Source: Prochlorococcus marinus str. MIT 1214
GTDB lineage: Bacteria; Cyanobacteriota; Cyanobacteriia; PCC-6307; Cyanobiaceae
Assembly: GCF_027359355.1 (NCBI RefSeq)
Contig: NZ_CP114777.1
Coordinates: 1,798,001-1,862,000 of the forward strand
Direction of reading: 5' to 3'
DNA length: 64,000 nucleotides
The notes under the pieces were generated by a model. That model was given only the letters and a program-made list of their open reading frames with translations. It made no database searches and was not told the DNA's origin. Positions 8,665-17,077 of this stretch are shown piece by piece (positions within the stretch are counted from its first letter, which is position 1; every line of letters begins with the position of its first letter). The position numbers and the translations under genes were made by a program.

Positions 8665-9354
8665 TTAATACCTCATTTTTTCTGTTCTTGGGAGATCATC
8701 TATAATTTCACCTTTTTCATTAATTTCTGGATATTCTCTACCTTCATTCTTACACCATTCAGCTACCTCTGGGTAAGCCCACTCAAAGATCTTTTCTTTG
8801 TATGTTTCGTCGCTCATACCTTCTCCAGATTCAGGAATTATCTTTGCTGCTTGTCGTTGTCTTAGCGCTTCAAATAATAATGCTGATGCGGCAACTGATA
8901 CATTTAAAGATTCAACCATACCTCTCATTGGAATATGAATATGCTCATCCATTAGAATCGCGGCTTCTTCGCTTATACCCCATTTCTCGGCACCTAGCAC
9001 AAATGCTGTTGGCCCTTTGAAATCACATTTTCTATAGTCAATTGATTTTGGATTTAAGTTCGTACCATACAACTTAAATCCTTTTTTTTTAAGGACTTTT
9101 ATTGCCTCAGAGGTTTCTTTGTATTGGTTTATTTGGACCCATTTTTGACTTCCTTGAGCCGTGCTATTAAATGTTAAAAATTTATCTTTGTTGAAGATCG
9201 CATATGCCTCAAGAACACCCACTGCATCACAACTACGTATTATTGCTGAGAGGTTATGAGGCTTTTCAACATTTTCAATTAAGATAGTGAGATCTGAAAT
9301 TCTTTTGTTCAGTACTGATTTTAGACGTTCAAAACGTCTAGGTAGTAGAGGCAT
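8665..9354 (-). CDS. trmH: tRNA (guanosine-2'-O)-methyltransferase, SpoU/TrmH family
   Basis: A SPOUT-class methyltransferase of 229 residues. The three family motifs are visible: N-x-x-A-I-I-R-S-C-D-A-V-G (about residues 34-46), LGAEKWGIS (about 134-142), and the trefoil-knot C-terminal IPMRGMVESLNVSVAASALL (about 152-171) that binds S-adenosylmethionine. TrmH methylates the ribose of G18 in the tRNA D-loop. The C-terminal extension of about 50 residues is typical of TrmH. ATG start. It lies downstream of the porin gene but is separated from it by a strong terminator. Confidence 0.93.
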   Translation of the reverse strand: MPLLPRRFERLKSVLNKRISDLTILIENVEKPHNLSAIIRSCDAVGVLEAYAIFNKDKFLTFNSTAQGSQKWVQINQYKETSEAIKVLKKKGFKLYGTNLNPKSIDYRKCDFKGPTAFVLGAEKWGISEEAAILMDEHIHIPMRGMVESLNVSVAASALLFEALRQRQAAKIIPESGEGMSDETYKEKIFEWAYPEVAEWCKNEGREYPEINEKGEIIDDLPRTEKMRY

Positions 9355-9457
9355 CTCTTATGACTTATAGAACAGTTTGAGCTCTTTGATGATAGTGGTA
9401 TTTATTCCATATATAAAAAATACATAGCAGTGATTTTATAAAATACTTGATAAATCG

Positions 9458-9502
9458 CCAAATAAAAAGCTCCTGCCCAATGAGCAGGAGCTTTTTATTT
9501 GG
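9458..9502 (-). terminator. Intrinsic terminator of the porin gene (19-bp perfect arms)
   Basis: Arms 9458-9476 and 9484-9502 are perfect reverse complements of 19 bp around a 7-nt loop. The GC-rich core (GCTCCTGC/GCAGGAGC) is flanked by A and T runs, so it can end transcription on either strand. It lies 27 bp past the porin stop and more than 100 bp before trmH, so it most likely terminates the strongly expressed porin transcript and insulates trmH. Confidence 0.92.
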
Positions 9503-9529
9503 CTAAATGAATTTAGGTTTCTATTAAAT

Positions 9530-10534
9530 CTAGAAGCTAAATGCAGTTTCAACAACAACGCCTGTGTCGTCATCACCAGTACTTGTATCTTCAACAGTGA
9601 AGAAACCAGGAGTAAGTGTAACGTTGTCGTTCAATGAATAAGTGTAAGAAACTTCAAATCCTGTTGAATCTAAAGAATCACTACCATCAACATCAGTTGA
9701 ATTGTAAGCAGCACTTAATGTTCCTGGACCAACTTCGTAGTCAACACCAACGAACAAGTCAGTTGCATCAGCACCTGTTTCTGGATCTGTTGTGTCATAA
9801 GCAACGCTGAATGTTGCATCAATTGACTCTGGGCTGTAGTAGATACCACCACCGAATGTGTCGTATCCAGTTGTTCCGCCTTCACCGTCGTTAGAAGCGA
9901 TTACAAGACCGCCACCAAAGCCGTCGCCATTATAGCCAAGAGTGAAAGTTGAAACATCATCACCATCATCAGCGCCGATTCCTACTGTAGAAGAAGCACC
10001 ACCAACAGAAACGAAACTTACAGAAGCAACTACACCATTGTCATTAGAGTAAGCAACACCAACTCCAGGACCAGTTTCGTTACCAGCCAAAGAATAAGGC
10101 ATGCTGCCTAGTCTGAATGCGTCTGAATAAGCAGAAGTTGTTGCAGCAACAACATCATCCTGATCAACCAGAGGTCCAACAGTTACTGAAAGATCGCCTA
10201 CAGGGAAGTTATAAAATAGAGACTGAACATCTAGATCACCTGTTTCAGCACTATCCATGCTTGCAAGTGGGCCACTAGCATTACCAGCTACGATACCTGC
10301 AGAGAAAAGGTCTTCACCAGTGAAGCTAGAATTTACATCTAGAGTATATGCATACTGCATATAAAGCTCTTCTTCTGTATCAGATGTTCCGCCATCAGCA
10401 ACTGAACCAGTTGTGAAAACAGCAGAACCACCAAGAGTTGTTGTTGATGAAAATGCAGTATCTGCATTAGCTGCAACAGGAGCCATAAGACCCAAAGCTG
10501 CTGGAGCTACTAATAAACGTGAAAAAAGCTTCAT
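9530..10534 (-). CDS. Som-type outer-membrane porin lacking an SLH domain
   Basis: A 334-residue secreted beta-barrel protein. Residues 1-24 form a Sec signal peptide (MKLFSRLLVAPAALGLMAPV..ANA, cleaved before Asp25) nearly the same as that of marine picocyanobacterial Som porins, and the protein ends in Phe, as outer-membrane barrels do. The mature part alternates polar and hydrophobic residues and is rich in Gly, Ser, Thr and Asp. Typical Som porins are longer and begin with a peptidoglycan-binding SLH domain; I do not see one. The start at 10534 is chosen over the ATG at 10549 because GAGG sits 6-9 bases upstream. That ribosome-binding site overlaps a match to the Yfr1 sRNA motif. Confidence 0.82.
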   Translation of the reverse strand: MKLFSRLLVAPAALGLMAPVAANADTAFSSTTTLGGSAVFTTGSVADGGTSDTEEELYMQYAYTLDVNSSFTGEDLFSAGIVAGNASGPLASMDSAETGDLDVQSLFYNFPVGDLSVTVGPLVDQDDVVAATTSAYSDAFRLGSMPYSLAGNETGPGVGVAYSNDNGVVASVSFVSVGGASSTVGIGADDGDDVSTFTLGYNGDGFGGGLVIASNDGEGGTTGYDTFGGGIYYSPESIDATFSVAYDTTDPETGADATDLFVGVDYEVGPGTLSAAYNSTDVDGSDSLDSTGFEVSYTYSLNDNVTLTPGFFTVEDTSTGDDDTGVVVETAFSF

Positions 10535-10538
10535 AGTG

Positions 10539-10547
10539 TCCTCACAC
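10539..10547 (-). promoter_or_regulatory. Predicted Yfr1 sRNA target site over the porin Shine-Dalgarno
   Basis: On the minus strand the leader reads GTGTGAGGA, ending five bases before the ATG. This is complementary over nine bases to the core of the conserved Yfr1 motif ACUCCUCACAC. Yfr1 is a cyanobacterial sRNA reported to repress porin (som) mRNAs in Prochlorococcus by pairing at the ribosome-binding site. The position here is exactly what that mechanism needs. Pairing is inferred; the Yfr1 gene is not in the window. Confidence 0.65.
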
Positions 10548-10731
10548 ATTAAAGAAGTTGTATCAAATTTAACGTTTAGAGGATGAGGTTAAAAGTATCT
10601 TATGTTACACCTCTTGAGTTGGCCTAGCCCCTTCTATCTTCTTGAAAGTCATTGCAGTAAGACACTTTTTGGGGATTTAGAGCTATGATTATTTAGATAA
10701 CACTTTTCTGTGAACTGAATTTTTTAAATGA

Positions 10732-12075
10732 TTGCTTTTGAGTAAAAACCTGTCATCCATAAAAGGCTTAGATGCCAGAAAAGCTGCTTGGGAGGTTATC
10801 CAAGCAGTGGGTGGAGGAGCATTTGCAGATGTGGCTTTGGAAAGGATCTTTAATCTCTATTCTTTTAAATCCTTAGATAAAGCACTGATAACTGAACTTT
10901 CTTATGGAGCAATTCGTCAAAGATATTTCTTAGATTGTTGGATTGATTCTTTAGGGAAAGTGTCGGCGCGCAAACAACCTCCTTTATTGAGATGGTTATT
11001 GCATCTTGGGCTTTATCAAATTTTGAAAATGAAGCGGATTCCTCCTGCTGCTGCTATCAACACAACTGTTGAGCTTGCGAAAACCCATCATTTAAAAAAG
11101 CTTGCCCCTGTTGTTAATGGGATCTTGCGATCTGCTCTTAGAAGCAAAGAGAAAGGTCTTTTGCTGCCTAAATCAAATAATCCGAGTTTGGAATTGGCAA
11201 AAAACGAGTCTCTTCCCATTTGGTTAGCAGAGGAATTGATTGCTTGGAAGGGAGTCGAACAGGCCGAGCAGATTGCTAAAGCATTCAACAGTGTTAGTCC
11301 TATTGACATAAGAGTGAATAAATTGCGTGCAGATTTAAAAGATGTAAAAGAACTTTTTGATTCCTGTGGTATTCAACATCAAGTAATTCCAAATTGTCCT
11401 TACGGATTGGAAGTACGAGCTGGTGTAGGTGAACCTAGGAAATGGCCTGGTTATGAAGAAGGTAAATGGAGTGTTCAAGATAGATCTTCACAGCTAATTG
11501 CCCCATCATTAGGTCCTTTGCCTGGAGAAAAAATCCTTGATGCTTGTGCTGCACCAGGTGGTAAATCAACACATATTGCTGAATTAATGAATAATGAGGG
11601 CAAAATTTGGTCGGTTGATCGATCATCCAGAAGATCGAAAAAAATCTTCACTAATTCAGAGAGGTTAGGGACTAACTGTTTGCAACTAATGGTCGCAGAT
11701 TCCAATGAATTATTAGTTAAACATCCAGAATGGAAAAATTTTTTTGATCGAATATTAATAGATGCACCATGCTCAGGATTGGGTACTCTTGCTCGCCACC
11801 CTGATGCAAGATGGAGGATGAATAAGGATCATATCCAGCAGCTTGTTTTACTTCAAAGTCAGCTACTCAATTCGTTAGCCCCTTTATTGAAAAAAGGAGG
11901 CACACTGGTCTATTCCACGTGTACAATTCACCCTGATGAAAATACTAATCAGATAAAAAACTTTCTTAAATTAAAAACTGAATTTTTATTAGAATATGAG
12001 AAACAGATATGGCCTAGTGAAGAAGGTAATGGAGATGGTTTTTATATTGCTGTTTTAAATAAATTAAAAAAGTAA
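10732..12075 (+). CDS. rsmB: 16S rRNA (cytosine-967-C5)-methyltransferase RsmB (Sun)
   Basis: A 447-residue protein with an N-terminal NusB-like RNA-binding half and a C-terminal Rossmann m5C methyltransferase. Motif I is LDACAAPGGKSTH (about residue 268), motif IV DAPCSGLGTLARHPDARW contains one catalytic Cys, and YSTCTIHPDEN holds the second Cys. It methylates C967 of 16S rRNA using S-adenosylmethionine. The start is TTG at 10732 or a nearby TTG; no in-frame ATG precedes the NusB-like domain. Divergent from the porin gene, with a 197-bp shared spacer. Confidence 0.95.
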   Translation: MLLSKNLSSIKGLDARKAAWEVIQAVGGGAFADVALERIFNLYSFKSLDKALITELSYGAIRQRYFLDCWIDSLGKVSARKQPPLLRWLLHLGLYQILKMKRIPPAAAINTTVELAKTHHLKKLAPVVNGILRSALRSKEKGLLLPKSNNPSLELAKNESLPIWLAEELIAWKGVEQAEQIAKAFNSVSPIDIRVNKLRADLKDVKELFDSCGIQHQVIPNCPYGLEVRAGVGEPRKWPGYEEGKWSVQDRSSQLIAPSLGPLPGEKILDACAAPGGKSTHIAELMNNEGKIWSVDRSSRRSKKIFTNSERLGTNCLQLMVADSNELLVKHPEWKNFFDRILIDAPCSGLGTLARHPDARWRMNKDHIQQLVLLQSQLLNSLAPLLKKGGTLVYSTCTIHPDENTNQIKNFLKLKTEFLLEYEKQIWPSEEGNGDGFYIAVLNKLKK

Positions 12076-12139
12076 ATTATATAGGGTGTTAATCCTTTTT
12101 GAATAGTTATGATTCTATTTTAAGAATTAAGAATTAATT

Positions 12140-13090
12140 TTATAAACTAATTAATGAGCTATGTCCTATAGCTATAGCAGTTACAAGCATTCCTAAAATT
12201 AGAAATGGTTGTGCACTCGCTTGGTATTTAACATCAAATTTTAATGGATCACGTAATAGCCATATGTCTTGAAATGTGATTTGAGGGACTATTAGCAAAA
12301 CTAGAATGACAGATGCAAAATGTTGTCCTATCGCTATTAAAACTACTACCATTGCGAGCTGAAAGATATCTATCATGCCTGCACTGATACGACTTGCATT
12401 TTTAATACCAAAAACAACAGGAAGTGATTCAAGACCAAGGCTTTTATCCCCTTCCACGCTTTTAAAATCATTGATCACAGCAATTCCTAAGCCTGAAAAG
12501 CTATACGCAAGAGTAAGCAGAGCAGTTGTCCAGGTTAAATGTCCAAATAGAGCCTGTCCAGCCCACCAGGGAAGAGCTATATAGCTTGCACCAAGTGCAT
12601 AATTCCCAAGCCAACCATTTTGTTTAAGTTTTAAAGGTGGTGCTGAGTAAATAAAACTTACAAATGAACCTCCCAATGCCAAAAGAAAGACGGAAGGAAT
12701 TGTGTGATGTGCCCACAAATCTAATAAATAGGCAACTCCAAGACCGGCAATTAATAAAACCCAAATTTGAAATTTTACTTGGAAAAGTGAAATTGCTCCT
12801 GAAGGTATTGGTCTATTAGGTTCATTTATTGCATCAATTTCTCTATCAAAGTAATCATTTATTGTTTGGGTATATCCAGTTAAGAGTGGCCCGCTCATAA
12901 ACATGCAACTTATCGAAGCAATAATGTTGCTTAATTCCCAGTGATAATTACCACTGGCAGCTGCTCCACATATGACTCCCCATAACAAAGGAATCCATGT
13001 GATGGGCTTCATTAATTGCAAACGAAGCTTCCAAATGTTTGTTGTTTCAGAACCTCCTTTTATTCCAAGGAGTTGTCTAGCATCGCTCAC
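12140..13090 (-). CDS. chlG: Chlorophyll synthase (UbiA-family prenyltransferase)
   Basis: A 316-residue integral membrane protein with about eight to nine helices. The prenyl-diphosphate/Mg2+ motif reads NDYFDREIDAINEPNRPIPSG, which is the chlorophyll-synthase version of the UbiA aspartate-rich site, and the second motif follows at NDFKSVEGDKSLG. ChlG esterifies (divinyl-)chlorophyllide with geranylgeranyl or phytyl diphosphate, the last step of chlorophyll synthesis, in the thylakoid or its biogenesis centres. GTG start (13088-13090). It is followed upstream by a small DUF2862-type gene in the same orientation, a likely two-gene unit. Confidence 0.96.
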   Translation of the reverse strand: MSDARQLLGIKGGSETTNIWKLRLQLMKPITWIPLLWGVICGAAASGNYHWELSNIIASISCMFMSGPLLTGYTQTINDYFDREIDAINEPNRPIPSGAISLFQVKFQIWVLLIAGLGVAYLLDLWAHHTIPSVFLLALGGSFVSFIYSAPPLKLKQNGWLGNYALGASYIALPWWAGQALFGHLTWTTALLTLAYSFSGLGIAVINDFKSVEGDKSLGLESLPVVFGIKNASRISAGMIDIFQLAMVVVLIAIGQHFASVILVLLIVPQITFQDIWLLRDPLKFDVKYQASAQPFLILGMLVTAIAIGHSSLISL

Positions 13091-13105
13091 TTTGTAATCT
13101 CAGGG

Positions 13106-13327
13106 TTAAGAAACTTCATCTTCGAAGAACCAATGTTTGCTTCCATCATTCATTTTAAGTACCACACCAATGCCACCAATACCATCAGTCATCTTGTAAT
13201 CGATTACAGTGCCTCTTGGATCCTCAGATAGTTGGTTGATCAAATAAGAAGGTATGCGATCTCTTACACGTTCGATATTGATCTTAATTTTTGAACCTAT
13301 CCTTGCAAGGGAGGTTGGCTTAGCCAT
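13106..13327 (-). CDS. Conserved cyanobacterial small protein, DUF2862-like (73 aa)
   Basis: A 73-residue soluble protein: [16 protein letters not shown], a basic VRDR segment, then [14 protein letters not shown]-x-GIGVV and [12 protein letters not shown]. This pattern matches a small conserved cyanobacterial family that I recall as DUF2862, with no known biochemical function and an SH3-like beta-barrel look. The ATG at 13327 is preferred over an in-frame TTG at 13354. It reads into chlG with a 15-bp gap, so it is probably co-transcribed with it. It diverges from hisF with 54 bp between starts. Confidence 0.82.
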   Translation of the reverse strand: MAKPTSLARIGSKIKINIERVRDRIPSYLINQLSEDPRGTVIDYKMTDGIGGIGVVLKMNDGSKHWFFEDEVS

Positions 13328-13381
13328 GGCATCAAAATGCTTAAGTTTGGGCAACCATAACAGTTCCCCTGTTTAAAAATC

Positions 13382-14149
13382 ATGGTTGCTTTAAGATTGA
13401 TCCCTTGTCTTGATGTTTCAAATGGACGAGTAGTAAAGGGAGTTAACTTTGTTGGATTGCGTGATGCAGGTGATCCAGTTGAGCTGGGATGTAGATACAG
13501 CAAGGCTGGAGCTGATGAATTGGTCTTTCTAGACATAACGGCAACTCACGAGAAAAGATCAACTTTGGTTGATATGGTTAGACGAACATCCGAGTCGGTA
13601 ACCATTCCTTTCACTGTTGGAGGTGGGGTAAGTTCTATTAATGGAATAAATGAATTGTTACGAGCAGGAGCTGACAAAGTAAGTTTAAATTCCAGTGCTG
13701 TTAAAGACCCTTCGTTGATTTCTCAAGGTGCTAATCGTTTTGGATCTCAATGTATTGTGGTCGCAATAGATGCAAAAAAGAACACAAATATTCCTAATAA
13801 GTGGGACGTTTATGTGAGTGGTGGACGTAATAATACCGGTTTGGATGCGATTGAATGGGCAGAAAAAGTATTTGAGTTGGGAGCAGGAGAAATCCTATTA
13901 ACTTCCATGGACGGTGATGGAACTCAAAATGGGTATGACATAGAACTGACTAAATCTATTTCTGAAAAGGTTCCAATTCCTGTAATAGCCTCAGGAGGAG
14001 CTGGTTGCTTGAGACATATTAAAGAGGCTTTTACTCTTGGGAAATCTTCAGCTGCTCTCTTGGCATCCCTTTTGCATGATGGACAATTAACTATAAGCGA
14101 AATAAAAGAATATCTAATTAAGGAAAATTTACCTATCAGACCAATTTAA
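13382..14149 (+). CDS. hisF: Imidazole glycerol phosphate synthase, cyclase subunit HisF
   Basis: A 255-residue (beta/alpha)8 barrel that, with glutaminase HisH, converts PRFAR and ammonia to imidazole glycerol phosphate and AICAR in histidine synthesis. Catalytic Asp11 lies in [17 protein letters not shown], and the second catalytic Asp in [13 protein letters not shown] (about residue 130-140 region by family numbering). The phosphate-binding Gly motifs VGGGV and ASGGAG are also present. Full length, ATG start. HisH is not adjacent. Confidence 0.98.
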   Translation: MVALRLIPCLDVSNGRVVKGVNFVGLRDAGDPVELGCRYSKAGADELVFLDITATHEKRSTLVDMVRRTSESVTIPFTVGGGVSSINGINELLRAGADKVSLNSSAVKDPSLISQGANRFGSQCIVVAIDAKKNTNIPNKWDVYVSGGRNNTGLDAIEWAEKVFELGAGEILLTSMDGDGTQNGYDIELTKSISEKVPIPVIASGGAGCLRHIKEAFTLGKSSAALLASLLHDGQLTISEIKEYLIKENLPIRPI

Positions 14150-14230
14150 TGATTAATATTTGCACTTAAAGATGTAAAATAAATCTCTACACATTAAGCT
14201 TTTTGGGCGAGTAAAGATTTTTAGATTTAT

Positions 14231-14929
14231 ATGAGGCCTGGTAATACTAAAGCTATAGAGGAAATGTTTAATTCAATTTCTTCAAAATATGACTTTTTAA
14301 ATGATATATTCAGCTTCGGATTGCATAGATTTTGGAAAAGACGATTGTTGGATATTCTTAATCCAATTTCAGGAGAAAAATGGGTAGACGTTTGTTGTGG
14401 AACTGGAGATATGTCAATACTTTTAGCTAGATATATGAAAAGTTCTGAAAATATTATCGGGATAGATTCAGCTTCTCAAGCATTATTAGTTGCGAGAGAA
14501 AGATCTCAGCAAAACTATTCTTCAATTGAATGGATAAATTGTGATGCTCTGGAGACAAATCTAACATCACATCAATTCGATGGACTTTTAATGGCCTATG
14601 GCTTAAGGAATCTTTCAAGCCCTTATGCAGGGCTTAGAGAGGCTTTAAGAATCTTGAAACCAGGAGGAAGAGCTGGGATTTTAGATTTTAGATCTTTTGA
14701 GGGACCTTCCATTCAAGGGCTATTTCAAAAAATTTATCTAAGTTTTTATGTTGTTCCAATTGCATCTCTTCTCGGATTGGGAAAAGAATATTCATATATA
14801 AAAAAAAGCTTACTTAACTTTCCTTCAGGTGAAAAACAAATTCATTTGGCACTTTCTGCTGGCTTTAAAAAAGCAAAATATCAAACACTAGCAAAGGGAC
14901 AAATGGGGATTTTATTACTTGAAGCCTAA
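14231..14929 (+). CDS. menG: 2-phytyl-1,4-naphthoquinone methyltransferase (MenG/UbiE family)
   Basis: A 232-residue class-I SAM methyltransferase. Motif I reads WVDVCCGTGDMSILLA (about residues 48-63); the UbiE-specific N-terminal SSKYDFLNDIFSFGLHRFWKR and LMAYGLRNLSSPYAGLREALRILKPGG are present. In cyanobacteria the UbiE homologue methylates demethylphylloquinone, the last step in making the phylloquinone (A1) of photosystem I; ubiquinone is not made. ATG start, 81 bp after hisF. Confidence 0.93.
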   Translation: MRPGNTKAIEEMFNSISSKYDFLNDIFSFGLHRFWKRRLLDILNPISGEKWVDVCCGTGDMSILLARYMKSSENIIGIDSASQALLVARERSQQNYSSIEWINCDALETNLTSHQFDGLLMAYGLRNLSSPYAGLREALRILKPGGRAGILDFRSFEGPSIQGLFQKIYLSFYVVPIASLLGLGKEYSYIKKSLLNFPSGEKQIHLALSAGFKKAKYQTLAKGQMGILLLEA

Positions 14930-14940
14930 AGTTAAATCGT

Positions 14941-15423
14941 TCAATCTATTCTTAATTCTTTTCTTCTACAAAAACTACATTTACCCCATAATTTAACTTC
15001 TCCATTAGGAGAAGGAACTTTGCAAAAAGGACAATTGGTCATGCCACTCTTATCAGTTCTACTTGGATGCCTTTCCCATATTTCTTTTTCACTTTCTCTA
15101 GTCACTAAATCAATTGGATAATGTTGTCTAATCCTTATCTCTTTTATCTGATATCCATATGATTTTAAAGATTCAATCAACTCCAAACGGTTGTATTGGA
15201 GAGCCTGTCGCCATTGCGGATGGCTTGCTCCGATAGTAAGGACTTTATTTTGAATGTTAAGTGGTGTGCAATTCAATGCGAGTTGCTTCCCAGCTATTTC
15301 TTCCCAATCTTGAATAAGACCTCCCACATTTCCTTTCCATGAAGACCTGATTTCTTCCAAGCATGTATAAATTGACTGCTCTCTTTTTGCTTTTGCTGTA
15401 TGTTTTAAGTCTTCTAAAATCAA
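14941..15423 (-). CDS. DUF721/DciA-like protein with C-terminal zinc ribbon
   Basis: A 160-residue protein. The N-terminal ~95 residues match the DUF721 domain (SSWKGNVGGLIQDWEEIAGKQLALNC..., then a KH-like LTIGASHPQWRQALQYNR). This domain in DciA proteins loads the DnaB helicase in bacteria without DnaC or DnaI. At the C-terminus, C131-P-F-C134 and C149-S-F-C152 form a likely zinc ribbon, which most DciA proteins lack. TTG start at 15423. It converges with menG (11 bp between the stops) and diverges from vipp1. Helicase loading is an inference from the family. Confidence 0.75.
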   Translation of the reverse strand: MILEDLKHTAKAKREQSIYTCLEEIRSSWKGNVGGLIQDWEEIAGKQLALNCTPLNIQNKVLTIGASHPQWRQALQYNRLELIESLKSYGYQIKEIRIRQHYPIDLVTRESEKEIWERHPSRTDKSGMTNCPFCKVPSPNGEVKLWGKCSFCRRKELRID

Positions 15424-15497
15424 TTTTAATTAGACACTATTGATGAGTTAGTGCTTAAATCTAGCTAATATTTTTTAAGATTGCATAAAAGAGCTTA

Positions 15498-16274
15498 ATG
15501 GGATTATTAGATAGGTTAAGTCGCTTGCTAAGGGCAAATCTAAATGCTTTTGTTAGTGATGCAGAAGATCCAATAAAAATACTTGATCAGTCTGTTTCTG
15601 ATATGCAAGAGGACTTGGTAAAGCTTCGTCAAGCGGTTGCTATGGCTATTGCAAGTCAAAAAAGACTAGAAAATCAAGCAAATCAAGCAAAAGATCAAAT
15701 AAAAAATTGGTTTTCCAGAGCTGAATTAGCCTTGAAAAAAGGGGAGGATGATCTGGCTAGAGAAGCATTGAGTAGAAAAAAAACTTTTCAAGAAACTTTT
15801 GAATCTTTAACGACTCAATTCCAAACACAAAATGGCCAAGTTGAAAAATTAAAGAAAAGCCTTTTGTTATTAGAGAGAAAGATTGCTGAGGCTCGAACTA
15901 AAAAAGATATGCTCAAAGCAAGAGCTCAGGCAGCTAAAGCTCAGCAACAAATTCAAAGCGCAGTTGGTGATTTAGGTAGTAAGTCTGCTATGGCTGCTTT
16001 TGAAAGAATGGAAGATAAAGTTGAGGCATTGGAAGCTTCTGGGCAAGCATCATTAGAGTTGGCTGGAGAAGCTTTAGAAAGTAAGTTTGCAGCATTAGAA
16101 GGAGGTGACGATATAGAGAATGAATTAGAGACATTGAGGACTCAATTAAAATCAGGTGTCGAGTCAATAGCTTTGCCTCCTTCTGATTTAGATGTGAATG
16201 AAATAAAGACAGTAGAAATCAAAGAAGTTGAGGTTGAATTAGAGGAGATGAAAAAGTCAATGGATAATTCTTGA
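15498..16274 (+). CDS. vipp1: Vipp1/IM30, PspA-family membrane-remodelling protein
   Basis: A 258-residue almost entirely alpha-helical, coiled-coil protein starting MGLLDRLSRLLRANLNAFVSDAEDP-, the amphipathic helix and DP signature of PspA/Vipp1. The C-terminal extension after the PspA core (acidic, ending in a predicted helix) identifies Vipp1 over PspA. Vipp1 forms ESCRT-III-like rings and rods at the inner and thylakoid membranes and is needed for thylakoid formation and repair. ATG start. It is followed by birA at a 29-bp gap. Confidence 0.95.
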   Translation: MGLLDRLSRLLRANLNAFVSDAEDPIKILDQSVSDMQEDLVKLRQAVAMAIASQKRLENQANQAKDQIKNWFSRAELALKKGEDDLAREALSRKKTFQETFESLTTQFQTQNGQVEKLKKSLLLLERKIAEARTKKDMLKARAQAAKAQQQIQSAVGDLGSKSAMAAFERMEDKVEALEASGQASLELAGEALESKFAALEGGDDIENELETLRTQLKSGVESIALPPSDLDVNEIKTVEIKEVEVELEEMKKSMDNS

Positions 16275-16303
16275 TTTTTTTAAGACCACACTACTTTTGA
16301 AAT

Positions 16304-17062
16304 ATGAATAATCAAAAATTTGATAGAGGGGTTGGGTTGATTTATAGATATCACAAATTAAATCATCCCACTTCAAGATCTTGGAGATTAATTCTTAAAC
16401 CGATTTGTGCTAGTACAGAAATAGAGCTATCAAATTGGATTGCAAAGAAACCAGTAAAGCAAAACCAACCAATAGCTATATTTTCTTCTTGCCAAAGATT
16501 TGGTCAAGGTCAAGCTGGTCGAGTTTGGTATGCACCAAAAGGGGGGGTTTGGGTTAGTGCCGCTATTAGGATAGAAGATATATGTGAAAATAATTCTCAG
16601 CTTTACGGGTTAGCGGTGGCATTAGCGTTGGTTGAAAGAATTGAACGGATAGGAGTTAATGTCAAAATAAAATGGCCAAATGATCTATTGGTTGATGGCC
16701 AAAAATTAGCTGGGATCTTACCTAGATTATCTTTTAGAGGAGGAAAACTTAGATTATTAAGAGTCGGAGTAGGTTTAAATGTTTTCAATAATGTTCCTGA
16801 AGAGGGAGTTTCATTAAAACAAATTATTGGAAATAAAAAGATAAATTTGAATTTTTGGTCATCAGAAGTTTTGCTTGCAATAGAAAGATCTCTAGATTTT
16901 TTATATAATAAAAACTTTCTCTCTAGTCAGGTTGAACAAAGATTATGGTCAAAAAAATACATTGATAAAGAAACAGGATATAAATGGGATATTAAAGGAT
17001 TAGATTCATCTGGAAGGTTAATTCTTTTTAAAGATGATAATGAGAAAGTCTTATCTATATAA
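16304..17062 (+). CDS. birA: Biotin--[acetyl-CoA carboxylase] ligase, catalytic-only BirA
   Basis: A 252-residue biotin protein ligase. The biotinyl-5'-AMP loop reads GQGQAGRVWYAPKGGVW, a variant of the usual GRGRxGRxW, followed by KWPNDLLVDGQKLAGIL and the C-terminal SH3-like cap. It attaches biotin to the AccB subunit of acetyl-CoA carboxylase. There is no N-terminal winged-helix domain, so it should be a ligase only and not a biotin-responsive repressor. ATG start. Confidence 0.93.
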   Translation: MNNQKFDRGVGLIYRYHKLNHPTSRSWRLILKPICASTEIELSNWIAKKPVKQNQPIAIFSSCQRFGQGQAGRVWYAPKGGVWVSAAIRIEDICENNSQLYGLAVALALVERIERIGVNVKIKWPNDLLVDGQKLAGILPRLSFRGGKLRLLRVGVGLNVFNNVPEEGVSLKQIIGNKKINLNFWSSEVLLAIERSLDFLYNKNFLSSQVEQRLWSKKYIDKETGYKWDIKGLDSSGRLILFKDDNEKVLSI

Positions 17063-17077
17063 ACACGATTACCTAAA

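Noticed and set aside
10539-10547. The Yfr1 gene itself
   Set aside because: The motif here is in the porin leader with gene context; I found no separate ACTCCTCACAC copy with a hairpin and terminator, so Yfr1 must lie elsewhere if present.
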